DNA of 64,000 bases from Saprospiraceae bacterium (GTDB lineage Bacteria; Bacteroidota; Bacteroidia; Chitinophagales; Saprospiraceae), in contig JADJJL010000007.1 in the NCBI GenBank assembly GCA_016710265.1, positions 310,001-374,000 of the forward strand, written 5' to 3'. Each line of letters begins with the position of its first letter. Position 1 is the first letter of the stretch. The notes beneath the pieces are model-generated. The model saw nothing but the letters and a program-made list of their open reading frames with translations, did no database searches and was not told the DNA's origin. Position numbers and translations under genes: made by a program. This document shows, piece after piece, positions 27,545-35,654 of this stretch.

Positions 27545-28552
27545 TTAATAAATCGGACACTTTTTGTATACACCTGGACTCTTGACTCCTTTAAAAATAT
27601 GTTGAACTGTAATCTCTGGGCCACCACGTTTTCTATTAGCAGTTTGGAAAGCGGAAGTATTCATATCATAGCTACCAGATATAAGCCAATTTTTATATTC
27701 TACACCTATGTGAGGAATCATTGCATCCTTTAATCTTGAATTAAATCCAATCAATAAATTTAGAACCTGTCCTGGTGTTCTGTTTAAATACAATCTAATC
27801 ATGCTTGAAACTACTGTTTCTTGGTATTGATCTTGCTGGCCATACATACCGCCAACAGACAAATCCAAAAAGGACCCTAGACCTACAGAAAACACCATTG
27901 TGCCTACATATCTCATTGGCAGACTTGACTGGACAGTGCTTGCGCCATCAAAACTTTGGTTAGGCTTGTTTAAATGGAATGCAGCTCCATTAAGTAAAAA
28001 TCTTGTACGTTTAGTTATAAAAAATTCATAGCCAAGTCCTGCTCCAATATCCATAAAAAAGTTGCCCGTATTTTTAAACTGTTCTTTAGAACTGATCGTA
28101 GGATCAAATCGATCGCCATTCCACTGAATATCCCATCTCAATTTTTCATTATTAAATCTTCTTTGTGCGACAGAAGGACTTATTCCAAGCGTTAAAACAT
28201 GCTTGCTTCCCAAGTGGTGGCTGTATGAAATACTTCCAACCAATTTTGTCAAATTCAATCTTGAATCACCAGCTTGATCATAATCGACCCCAATACCAAA
28301 ATTGATTCGGCCAGGTTTTCTGTTAAATCGCCATTTGGTATCGTAATACAAACTAGCAGTCATGTACGGTACTGGCACAGACAACCATTGATTTCGATAA
28401 TTGGCTGTAATTCTATGATCACCATCAAACTGACCAGTCGTGGCTGGCGAGAGATTGTGGTAATTGTAATAAAACTGTGAAAAATGAACATCTTGACCCA
28501 CCAATATATGAGAAAAAATGAACATAAATGGAATGACATACCTATAATGCAT
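27545..28552 (-). CDS. PorP/SprF family T9SS membrane protein (adhesin operon)
   Basis: A 335-residue outer membrane barrel. Signal peptide MHYRYVIPFMFIFSHILVGQ precedes the family signature DVHFSQFYYNYHNLSPATTGQFDGDHRITANYRNQW in shortened view; the FSQFY and NYRNQW parts are the diagnostic pieces. The last residues are KSPGVYKKCPIY. SprF in Flavobacterium is needed to export and retain SprB. Here the gene heads an operon with an OmpA/TPR protein and a giant type B adhesin, the same functional logic. Spacing to the next gene is 18 bases. A strong -7/-33 promoter candidate lies at 28653-28682. It is a paralogue of the solitary gene at 8972-10066. Confidence 0.92.
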   Translation of the reverse strand: MHYRYVIPFMFIFSHILVGQDVHFSQFYYNYHNLSPATTGQFDGDHRITANYRNQWLSVPVPYMTASLYYDTKWRFNRKPGRINFGIGVDYDQAGDSRLNLTKLVGSISYSHHLGSKHVLTLGISPSVAQRRFNNEKLRWDIQWNGDRFDPTISSKEQFKNTGNFFMDIGAGLGYEFFITKRTRFLLNGAAFHLNKPNQSFDGASTVQSSLPMRYVGTMVFSVGLGSFLDLSVGGMYGQQDQYQETVVSSMIRLYLNRTPGQVLNLLIGFNSRLKDAMIPHIGVEYKNWLISGSYDMNTSAFQTANRKRGGPEITVQHIFKGVKSPGVYKKCPIY

Positions 28553-28899
28553 ATTATATATGTATTTTATTTAGAAAAAACTTAGCTTAAATAAATGTGG
28601 GAATTCGGAAATGTTTGGGTCCGGACATAAAGTGAAGTCCAGTTATTTGATCCAAAGGTAGACAATAATTAATATTTCCAAAAAAAAATCTCAATTAATT
28701 GGCCAAATTACGCCAACAAACTTTCAAAAATGTTATATTTACTTGATTTCAAATAGATTATATATGTTGTTAATATATATTAAAACTTCTTAATTGTTAT
28801 AAAAAAAAAGAAATTAATGTAAAAATAGATTTGGTTGGTATTAAAAAATCAAAATATAAACCTAAACACTTAATTTTTGTATAGTTAAATACAATATAA
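28553..28899 (+). other. divergent intergenic region, AT-rich
   Basis: These 347 bases separate the minus-strand adhesin operon from the plus-strand DUF7009-like/fdhD pair. I find no open reading frame of note, no tRNA and no strong hairpin. It holds the promoter candidate for the left operon (28653-28682). On the plus strand a TAGATTTG at 28826-28833 is the only full -7 match before the right-hand genes, 66 bases from their ATG. The stretch 28740-28830 is nearly pure A/T. Confidence 0.7.
28653..28682 (-). promoter_or_regulatory. putative promoter of the PorP/OmpA/adhesin operon
   Basis: On the minus strand TTTG (28679-28682) and TACCTTTG (28653-28660) are separated by 18 bases, close to the Bacteroidota -33/-7 spacing. 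The expected transcript would have a leader of about 95 bases before the ATG at 28552. It is one of the two promoter candidates in the window with both boxes well placed. Confidence 0.5.
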
Positions 28900-29241
28900 A
28901 TGAAACTAAGATTTACAACCGACAAAATCAGAATTAGACTAAATCAGTCAGATATTGATACCTTAAAAGATCAAGGAATGGTTGAAATTATCGTTAGATT
29001 AGGTTTAGATGTATTAGACGTATTTAAAACATCAGTCATTTTATCCGAGTCGCTGACCCCAACCATCAAAATGTTGAATAAACATATTAGAGTATATTTA
29101 CCGGCAGCTTCAATTTGCAATTGGTCTGATAAACAAGAGGTAATATTGGCATACGAAATGGAGTTTTCTAATACCAATATCCTTACTCTATTGATAGAAT
29201 TTGATAAGCCTTGTTTTCATAAGGAGCAAGTAAACGAGTGA
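28900..29241 (+). CDS. small DUF7009-like protein beside fdhD
   Basis: A 113-residue protein without signal peptide or membrane span. It is predicted to be mainly beta (KLRFTTDKIRIRLNQSDI, then TIKMLNKHIRVYLPAA) with an ILTLLIEFDKPCFH end. I recall similar short proteins (DUF7009) next to molybdenum-cofactor or formate dehydrogenase accessory genes in Bacteroidota, and here it precedes fdhD by nine bases. Its function is unknown. The nearest inference is an accessory role in molybdoenzyme maturation. The ATG at 28900 is the only reasonable start. No molybdoenzyme structural gene is in the window, so the partner enzyme must be elsewhere. Confidence 0.7.
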   Translation: MKLRFTTDKIRIRLNQSDIDTLKDQGMVEIIVRLGLDVLDVFKTSVILSESLTPTIKMLNKHIRVYLPAASICNWSDKQEVILAYEMEFSNTNILTLLIEFDKPCFHKEQVNE

Positions 29242-29250
29242 ATTAATCGT

Positions 29251-30138
29251 ATGGTAATAAATGATTTTGTCAACCCAAATCTACAATCGGGTATTTCTAA
29301 TATTAATATTATAAAATGGAATTCTGGAGAATTCCATCATGAGAATGACAAAGTGGCCATGGAAGAGCCACTTGAGATAGTTGCAAAATACCAGCTTGGC
29401 AAAAATACAATTCACAAACCAATCTCGGTCACCATGCGAACACCGGGTGATGATTATTCATTAATTATTGGCTTTTTATACAATGAAGGACTAATAACTA
29501 GTCTAAGGGATGTCATTGATATTGAATTTAGATATACTTGTGATGGCGAAGCTCAAGATCAACAAACTGCTATAGTATCATTGTCTGAATCAGTTATTCC
29601 CCGAATTACCAGTTTAGAACGACATTTCTATACCAATTCAAGTTGTGGGGTTTGTGGAAAAACAGCTATTGATTTAGCAATGCAGCATATTGCATATGTT
29701 CCTAAATCTCTTGATGGATGTCTTACTTCAGATCAAATAACCATTGCCCCTGAAATTTTAAAAACTCACCAAAAACTATTTCATGAAACTGGTGGAATAC
29801 ATGCTAGCGGTATTTTTGATTTAAACATGAAATTAATACATTTTGCAGAGGATGTTGGACGACATAATGCGATGGATAAATTAAGCGGTTGGTGTATTCA
29901 GAATAATATTTTACCAGCGTCCGATCATGTCTTGGTTTTTAGCGGCCGCACCAGTTTTGAGCTAATTCAAAAAGCAATGTCCATCGGATTTCCAATTGTT
30001 CTTTCTGTAGGGGCTCCAAGCCACTTAGCGATGGAGTTAGCAAGATTAAATGGAATGAGTTTAATTGGTTTTATTAAATCCAATAGCTTTAATATTTACT
30101 CAGGCCTTCATAGAATATCGAAAAATAAAATCCATTAA
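29251..30138 (+). CDS. fdhD: formate dehydrogenase accessory sulfurtransferase
   Basis: A 295-residue protein with the FdhD hallmarks: the redox-active CxxC pair C132/C135 (SSCGVCGK), the substrate-loop phrase GGIHASGIFD, EDVGRHNAMDK and SGRTSFELIQKA. FdhD takes sulfur from IscS-type desulfurases and passes it to the bis-MGD molybdenum cofactor, a step needed for active formate dehydrogenases. It acts in the cytosol. The ATG at 29251 follows the DUF7009-like gene by nine bases, so the two form an operon. Length is slightly over the usual 260-280 because of an N-terminal stretch of about 30 residues before the conserved region. No formate dehydrogenase gene lies in this window. Confidence 0.95.
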   Translation: MVINDFVNPNLQSGISNINIIKWNSGEFHHENDKVAMEEPLEIVAKYQLGKNTIHKPISVTMRTPGDDYSLIIGFLYNEGLITSLRDVIDIEFRYTCDGEAQDQQTAIVSLSESVIPRITSLERHFYTNSSCGVCGKTAIDLAMQHIAYVPKSLDGCLTSDQITIAPEILKTHQKLFHETGGIHASGIFDLNMKLIHFAEDVGRHNAMDKLSGWCIQNNILPASDHVLVFSGRTSFELIQKAMSIGFPIVLSVGAPSHLAMELARLNGMSLIGFIKSNSFNIYSGLHRISKNKIH

Positions 30139-30171
30139 TTTTATTTTTCAATAAATGGAAACCTAAATCTA

Positions 30172-30504
30172 TTACTGAATTATTTCTGTAGACTTACCAA
30201 AATGGGTAACAAAACTTTTGAACTCATTTGACAATTCAATGTTGTTTGTTGCTTTTAAATAGGTATCACACAAAGCATTTAAAGTTTGGTACATAAAGCG
30301 GTCCATCTCGATTACTTGCATTTCTTTTGTCCAAATGTCAAGCTTCAATGTATCTAAACTACTTTTTTCAAATATAGAAATTAATAAGCCTTTAGCCTCC
30401 GTTGGGCTATTTTGTCCAGAATCCTCTGCCATCCATAAGACTTGCTCAGGCACATTGTGATCATCCAGCTTTACTTCAATTTTAATATTACTTGATTTAC
30501 CCAT
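30172..30504 (-). CDS. gldC: gliding motility protein GldC
   Basis: A 110-residue soluble protein whose sequence (SNIKIEVKLDDHNVPEQVLW, then AKGLLISIFEKSSLDTLKLDIW) matches the GldC family. GldC is conserved in Bacteroidota with T9SS/gliding genes. Mutants of Flavobacterium johnsoniae glide less well, and it is thought to act in the cytoplasm together with GldB, but its mechanism is unknown. It has no signal peptide. The ATG at 30504 lies two bases after the DUF4249 lipoprotein stop, so it is the last gene of a run that also encodes a TonB receptor, a TraB-like protein and an Lrp regulator. GldB is not present nearby. Confidence 0.9.
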   Translation of the reverse strand: MGKSSNIKIEVKLDDHNVPEQVLWMAEDSGQNSPTEAKGLLISIFEKSSLDTLKLDIWTKEMQVIEMDRFMYQTLNALCDTYLKATNNIELSNEFKSFVTHFGKSTEIIQ

Positions 30505-30506
30505 TT

Positions 30507-31433
30507 CTATTTTTTAACCACCAAGGTATAATAATTACAGTTTTGACCACCAAAAATCCCTAAACCACCGTTAATATTTCCTTTAATTCGCACATAAGAT
30601 GAAAAGGGGCCTTGCCTCGTCCTGCTAACCTCTAAAGTATTCCAAAAGTCAAAATGATCTTTATCAATATTACACCATTTTAACCTTACTGTATCTCCAA
30701 CTCTAAAATAGCCACTGGTATCAGAAAAACCTTGACCTGGTGGAATTGCTTTTTGAAGGGAAAATTTAAATTCTTGACCATCAAAAAAATAATCATCTGT
30801 CACGGATGTAAAACCAGCAATTAAATTTTCATTAGGTCCTGCTGTAAAATAGCGATAGAAATTAGATTCTCCAGGTAAATCTTTAATAATACAAAACATC
30901 TGTGCAAACGAGTCCAAACCTTTTCCAGGTACATTGTCAAACCAAATTGAATCTAAAGGAATTTCTTTTGGAATACTTGTGGTAGAGCTTAGAATTTCAT
31001 GACCAACATAAACCAAAAGATTATAAGTAGCATCTTCTCTTAATTGCAATCGATTAGACAAATCGGTATAAACACATAAATCAATACTTACACTATCAGG
31101 ATTTAAACCTAATCTTTCAAAGGCCATTTTTTTTAACTCTTCAGGTAGATCATTTAAACAAAGTTCAGAGAGTAATATATTTGTATCTCCATCTTTTATG
31201 ACTACACTATCTGCTTTAATAAATAAATCTTGAATCCGATCTGAGGAAAACTCAGAATAAAAACCAATCGTTTTAGATAAGATTAAATATATTGGAATTC
31301 CTTCTTTAGATTTTTCAAGATAGGCTTCAATCACAAAATCAGGATTGGTGTTGGTCCCTTCAGGAATAAATTCAGTTTCGCATGAAGTGAATCCCAAAAC
31401 GAAAAAAATTATAAAAAGCTGTTTGTAAATCAT
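30507..31433 (-). CDS. DUF4249 lipoprotein paired with a TonB-dependent receptor
   Basis: A 308-residue protein read from ATG at 31433; an in-frame TTG at 31454 is rejected because it sits inside the upstream gene. The lipobox is FVLGFTSC, giving a lipidated cysteine near residue 18. The rest is beta-rich with the DUF4249 pattern (FVIEAYLEKSKEGIPIYLIL, then FWNTLEVSRTRQGPF). DUF4249 lipoproteins regularly follow TonB receptors in Bacteroidota and are thought to cap or assist them at the outer membrane, like SusD for SusC. The receptor gene ends five bases upstream and gldC begins two bases downstream. Ligand unknown. Confidence 0.88.
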   Translation of the reverse strand: MIYKQLFIIFFVLGFTSCETEFIPEGTNTNPDFVIEAYLEKSKEGIPIYLILSKTIGFYSEFSSDRIQDLFIKADSVVIKDGDTNILLSELCLNDLPEELKKMAFERLGLNPDSVSIDLCVYTDLSNRLQLREDATYNLLVYVGHEILSSTTSIPKEIPLDSIWFDNVPGKGLDSFAQMFCIIKDLPGESNFYRYFTAGPNENLIAGFTSVTDDYFFDGQEFKFSLQKAIPPGQGFSDTSGYFRVGDTVRLKWCNIDKDHFDFWNTLEVSRTRQGPFSSYVRIKGNINGGLGIFGGQNCNYYTLVVKK

Positions 31434-31438
31434 TCCAA

Positions 31439-33793
31439 TTATTTTGAGTTCCAATTAAAATTCCATGTAACTGCAGGAATCACAGGAAATAGTGAAACCT
31501 TTACTGCTGTTGCGCTTCCGGAACCAGAAAGAACATTGTTATTAAGAACGGTATAAAAGAAGAAAGGATTTTGTCTATTGTAAACATTATAAATTGAAAA
31601 TGCCCAACTGCTTGAAAACTTATTAGATGGTTTTGTTTGCTTCTTATAAATAAAGGATAGATCAAATCGATGGTAATGATCGATTCTTACACTATTTCTT
31701 GGACCATATTCGATATTAGGACGCCCGTCAATTATAAAAAGACTTTGTATTGGGGTAAAAGCTCTTCCAGTTGCAAAAATAAAACTACCTGAAATTTGCC
31801 AACTTTTGCTAATTTGATACGATTGAACAATGGTCAAATCATGGGGTCTATCAAATACAGCTGGAAAGACTCGACCATTCTCAATTTCATCAAACCATCT
31901 TTCAGTACGGCTTAGAGTGTAGCCAATCCAACCATTCCATTTTCCTTTCTTTTTCTGAATAAAAAATTCAATTCCATAAGCCCTACCCTTTCCAAAAACA
32001 AATTCATTTTCAATATCTGATGAAAAATTTTCTACATAACTTTCTCTATAATCAATTTGGTTCCTCAAATCTTTATAATATACTTCGATGGATGCTTCCA
32101 ATTCATCATTCAAAAAATTTCTAAAATACCCTGCAGTATATTGTAGTCCAATCTGAGGTTTTACAATCTGAGAGCTAGGAACCCAAATATCTGTTGGCAA
32201 TGTACTTCCAGAATTACTAACTAGATGAATATTTTGGCTTGCCAAAGTAAACCCACCCTTAATTGATGAATTTTTATCTATAGAATAATTAAATATCATC
32301 CTTGGCTCAGGAACTATATAAGTTTTTACAATTTCACCTCGACCAAATTTCTCCCCGTTAATAAGACTTGTATACGGACCAGTAAAAAAGAAAGCTGTCA
32401 TTCTTAATCCCACATTCATACCAAACCTACTGCTGTATCTAAAATCATCTCCTACATACAATTCTAATTCATGTCCAAATTTGGAGGTCAACCCAGATGA
32501 AAAATCAACTTCTCCGTTAGATGCATTGACCAAATTAGGAGTTAAAGTATGATAAGTATACCTACCTCCTACTTTTACATGATGACCATTCACAGGATAA
32601 TAATCAATATCGTATTTCAAAGACCAATCTTTTACACCTGACATCACTTTTACAGAAAAATCCTCTTGACCCGCTTGAAGTCCAAATTGATAATCATTGT
32701 AAATTAATGACAAATTTGAAAAAAGATTCTTATTTAGTACCCTGTTCCATCTAAATGTTCCGGTACTATTACCATACGGCAATTTGACACTAAATCCGCG
32801 ATCCTGATTTGCAAATTTAAATACATCTCTACCAAAATAACCACTAAGATAAATCCGATCTTTTGGACTTATTCTATAGTTGATTTTCATATTATAATCG
32901 TAAAAATAATAATTGGTACCTGCAAATTCAGTCTGAGAAATAATTGGTTGTGCGAGATCCAATGCATAAGTTCTTCTACCGGATAAAATAAAGGAACTTT
33001 TTCCTTTTGAAATTGGACCCTGCACTGTCAGCCTTGAGCTTATCAAGCCAATCCCTCCTTCCACTTCAAAGTATTCATTATTGCCTTCCTTCATCTGTAC
33101 ATCGATCACAGAGGAAATTCTACTTCCATATTCAGAAGGCATACTACCTTTAATTAGTTTTGTGTTTTTAATTGCGTCACTGTTAAAAACACTAAAAAAA
33201 CCCAACAAATGCCCAGTATTATACACTACGGCTTCATCCAATAAAACTAAATTCTGATCTGGTCCACCACCTCTCACATAAAGACCGGAAGTACCTTCAG
33301 TTGCTGATGAAATACCAGGTAACAACTGGAGTGTTTTTAAAATATCGACTTCTCCCAAGAGTGCTGGCAAAGTTTTTATACGCTCAATACTTAAATCAAC
33401 CGTTCCCATTTCATTACTTTGCACATTCCTTTTTAAGTCTTCTGCTGTTATTACAACTTCTTCCAATAAAAGTCCATCCGATAAATTCATCTGGATAGAA
33501 GTGTCCTTATTAATATAAAAACTGATTTCCTTTGTTTGATAACCTGTATAAGAATAAACAATGGTAGCCAAACCTTGCGGTAATTTTAATGAATAAAATC
33601 CATATGAATTGGTTACTGTTCCCAGAGTGGGTTGATTCTTTGAAAATACATTTACACCTACCAAACTCTCCCCAGTGGCTTTGTCGACTACTGTACCATA
33701 AATCGTATTCATTGCATTCTGAGAAAATCCATGATACGAAAAGCATAAAAGAAAAAAGAAATAAACTACTCTCAAAACAATTCTAAATATCAT
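31439..33793 (-). CDS. TonB-dependent receptor
   Basis: A 784-residue outer membrane receptor read from ATG at 33793, with signal peptide MIFRIVLRVVYFFFLLCFSY; an in-frame TTG at 33820 is less likely. Domains in order are a carboxypeptidase regulatory-like domain (about 28-115; IYGVVVDK-type repeat with GVNVFSKNQPTLGTVTNSYG), a plug (about 125-230; TLQLLPGISSATEGTSGLYV and RGGGPDQNLVLLDEA) and a 22-strand barrel ending in FNWNSK. Such receptors use TonB-ExbBD energy to import large or scarce nutrients. It is followed by its DUF4249 partner and preceded by a TraB-like gene 23 bases away. The substrate cannot be told from sequence. Confidence 0.92.
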   Translation of the reverse strand: MIFRIVLRVVYFFFLLCFSYHGFSQNAMNTIYGTVVDKATGESLVGVNVFSKNQPTLGTVTNSYGFYSLKLPQGLATIVYSYTGYQTKEISFYINKDTSIQMNLSDGLLLEEVVITAEDLKRNVQSNEMGTVDLSIERIKTLPALLGEVDILKTLQLLPGISSATEGTSGLYVRGGGPDQNLVLLDEAVVYNTGHLLGFFSVFNSDAIKNTKLIKGSMPSEYGSRISSVIDVQMKEGNNEYFEVEGGIGLISSRLTVQGPISKGKSSFILSGRRTYALDLAQPIISQTEFAGTNYYFYDYNMKINYRISPKDRIYLSGYFGRDVFKFANQDRGFSVKLPYGNSTGTFRWNRVLNKNLFSNLSLIYNDYQFGLQAGQEDFSVKVMSGVKDWSLKYDIDYYPVNGHHVKVGGRYTYHTLTPNLVNASNGEVDFSSGLTSKFGHELELYVGDDFRYSSRFGMNVGLRMTAFFFTGPYTSLINGEKFGRGEIVKTYIVPEPRMIFNYSIDKNSSIKGGFTLASQNIHLVSNSGSTLPTDIWVPSSQIVKPQIGLQYTAGYFRNFLNDELEASIEVYYKDLRNQIDYRESYVENFSSDIENEFVFGKGRAYGIEFFIQKKKGKWNGWIGYTLSRTERWFDEIENGRVFPAVFDRPHDLTIVQSYQISKSWQISGSFIFATGRAFTPIQSLFIIDGRPNIEYGPRNSVRIDHYHRFDLSFIYKKQTKPSNKFSSSWAFSIYNVYNRQNPFFFYTVLNNNVLSGSGSATAVKVSLFPVIPAVTWNFNWNSK

Positions 33794-33816
33794 CAGAAAA
33801 GAACAGAAAATACAAT

Positions 33817-34611
33817 TCAATGTTTAGTGAAGACAGGCTTTAATTTATATCCATTCTTCTTAAGCAAATTTAGTAAACCATATTGCCCAGCCAAATGAGC
33901 AGCGCCGACGCAAACAAAAGGTTTATGTTGATCCAATTGGCTTTTCAATGTATTAAGCACTAGAAAATTGCGTTTCACCAACATAATTTTTTTCCATTTT
34001 CCCAGTTGCTTTCTGCTAATCTTATAAATAAGTTTGATGTCTTGTTTTTTGTAGGCTGAAATAATTTTATCAAATTGATGCTTAATTGTAGATAAATTTT
34101 TAGTGGCTTTTAATAAACTTTTTAATTGATCTTTAATTGGAATTGTGTTCAAGTATGAATAGTGAGTTACAAGATCTTCTAGTCCTTGCGTTTTAATTCC
34201 TCGCGTTTTTGCCAAGTTGTATAAACGACTATCCATGTGTTCATCATGAACACTATATCCAGACAATTTGCTGGAAAGTAAATTCAATAAGATTATAGGT
34301 TTCAAATTATAATTAACTACGCCATCTCGACCTAATTTTGAATTTATTAGTTTAGAAAATTTATTCCATTTTTTAATACCCAACAAATTTTGGTAAGATT
34401 GTCCTTCCAACAAATTAATAAAGTGCGCAACTTTAAAGTAATCTGATTCATTAAGTTCAACTTCAGTCATCATCAAATCGCAATTTGATATGACGGGTTC
34501 TAGAGATTTTAAAACTTGCTCATGCCCATCTAGATTAAGGTGAATTGAGCCAAAAATGTAACCTTCTTGTCCTGATATATTAGAAAAATGCCAAAGCAAA
34601 CTTGTCAACAT
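33817..34611 (-). CDS. TraB/GumN family protein
   Basis: A 264-residue protein read from ATG 34611; an in-frame TTG at 34626 adds five residues. It begins directly with the family N-terminal motif SLLWHFSNISGQEGYIFGSIHLN and ends with the paired motif VGAAHLAGQYGLLNLLKKNG; the first is quoted only to its GSIHL core as diagnostic. TraB/GumN (Tiki-like) proteins are putative metalloproteases with conserved GxxH and GxxH pairs. Most bacterial members carry a signal peptide or lipobox; this one has none, so it may be cytosolic. It lies between the Lrp gene (33 bases) and the TonB receptor (23 bases), suggesting an operon. Role unknown. Confidence 0.8.
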   Translation of the reverse strand: MLTSLLWHFSNISGQEGYIFGSIHLNLDGHEQVLKSLEPVISNCDLMMTEVELNESDYFKVAHFINLLEGQSYQNLLGIKKWNKFSKLINSKLGRDGVVNYNLKPIILLNLLSSKLSGYSVHDEHMDSRLYNLAKTRGIKTQGLEDLVTHYSYLNTIPIKDQLKSLLKATKNLSTIKHQFDKIISAYKKQDIKLIYKISRKQLGKWKKIMLVKRNFLVLNTLKSQLDQHKPFVCVGAAHLAGQYGLLNLLKKNGYKLKPVFTKH

Positions 34612-34644
34612 ACCCCTTCTAAACAAGCTTCACCAGGAATATGA

Positions 34645-35118
34645 TTATTCTACTGTTATTGGTAACTTCTTCAATGCTTTGATTGTAGAGAGATTCATTA
34701 ATGTTTTAATTCGTTCAACTTCGGTAATAGCAGCCAGCTTTTTAAATAATAAATTTTCGTAACTCTGCATATCCTTACAAATGACCCTCATTAAAATATC
34801 GGCATCACCTGTGATCACAAAACATTCTATAATCTCATCAATTTTACGAACTTTATCCATAAAACTTGACAACGCATTTTCTTTACTCCATTTTACATTC
34901 ACCAGAACAAAAGTACTTACAAATAAATTTACTTTTTGTGGATTAACAACGGCGTGATAACTTTCAATAACTCCTGACATTTCAAGCTTCTTTACTCTTT
35001 CAAGGGTAGGAGCAGGTGACAACCCAATTTTTTTAGACAACTCCAGATTTGTAATTTTACTATTCTCTTGAAGTATGTTCAATATTTTTACATCAACTTT
35101 ATCTATCTTTTCATTCAT
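34645..35118 (-). CDS. Lrp/AsnC family transcriptional regulator
   Basis: A 157-residue regulator with an N-terminal winged helix-turn-helix (KVDVKILNILQENSKITNLE, then LSKKIGLSPAPTLERVKKLE) and a C-terminal RAM ligand-binding domain (about 70-150; FVITGDADILMRVICKD). Lrp/AsnC proteins form octamers that sense amino acids. It is immediately downstream of glutamate dehydrogenase, separated by a probable terminator, and upstream of a TraB-like gene and TonB receptor. It may control either side; amino acid metabolism beside gdh makes a nitrogen or amino-acid signal plausible. It is the likely first gene of the run ending in gldC. No obvious -7 element is seen before it. Confidence 0.92.
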   Translation of the reverse strand: MNEKIDKVDVKILNILQENSKITNLELSKKIGLSPAPTLERVKKLEMSGVIESYHAVVNPQKVNLFVSTFVLVNVKWSKENALSSFMDKVRKIDEIIECFVITGDADILMRVICKDMQSYENLLFKKLAAITEVERIKTLMNLSTIKALKKLPITVE

Positions 35119-35228
35119 AATAATAATTTTGAGTATTACACAATAAGATTCTAAATAAACCCCAAAAATAGAATTTTATTCTAAAATTATCATCATTTAT
35201 TACTGAATTAACATAATTTTAAGATGAT

Positions 35229-35275
35229 GGAAAAATAAATGATGGTCATCAACTTTGTCAATGAGCACCATCATC
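35229..35275 (-). terminator. probable terminator after glutamate dehydrogenase
   Basis: Arms ATGATGGT (35239-35246) and ACCATCAT (35267-35274) are exact complements around a 20-base loop that can pair a little further (CAT/ATG). On the minus strand the stem is followed by TTATTTTTCC. It lies between the gdh stop and the Lrp start. The stem is AT-rich, so strength is uncertain. Confidence 0.45.
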
Positions 35276-35301
35276 GTTTCAAATGTAAAATTTATCTCTA
35301 A

Positions 35302-35643
35302 TTATGGGAAAATCCCAAGATTGGCATAATCATTAGAAATTTTTTCCAAAGCCACGACAAAAGCAGCATTTCTTAAACTATTTGTTTGAGGCCTAGATTC
35401 GAAGGTATTCCATATTTGCTGGAAAGATGTCACCATGGTTTCTTCTAATCCTGATCGAACCAAATCAATTTCATCGGCACCTTGTGTCAACAACAATCTC
35501 TCTTTATCTGATATGGTTTTGCCTGATAATTCCTCAACTTTATCTACCATTCGACTGTAAAGATTACTGTCGAACCTTTTTTCCATTCTACCAAAGCGCA
35601 TGTGTGACAAATTTTTCAACCATTCAAAATATGAAACAGTCAC
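35302..35643 (-). CDS. glutamate dehydrogenase, C-terminal fragment of a frameshifted gene
   Basis: A 113-codon frame that begins VTVSYFEWLKNLSHMRFGRM, the usual continuation of Glu/Leu/Phe/Val dehydrogenase after the ...VPDMFLNAGG segment, and ends with SLRNAAFVVALEKISNDY. The GTG at 35643 is not a true start. The N-terminal part lies at 35655-36722 in the neighbouring frame. Adding one T to the T4 run of the coding strand (A4 at 35657-35660) restores MFLNAGGVTVSYFEW and joins the halves into an enzyme of about 472 residues. This part supplies the closing helices of the nucleotide domain, so the upstream fragment alone would probably be inactive. Confidence 0.85.
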   Translation of the reverse strand: MTVSYFEWLKNLSHMRFGRMEKRFDSNLYSRMVDKVEELSGKTISDKERLLLTQGADEIDLVRSGLEETMVTSFQQIWNTFESRPQTNSLRNAAFVVALEKISNDYANLGIFP

Positions 35644-35654
35644 CCCACCGGCAT

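Noticed and set aside
28740..28830. Possible replication origin or AT-rich unwinding element
   Set aside because: It is AT-rich but has no DnaA-box cluster and no replication gene nearby.
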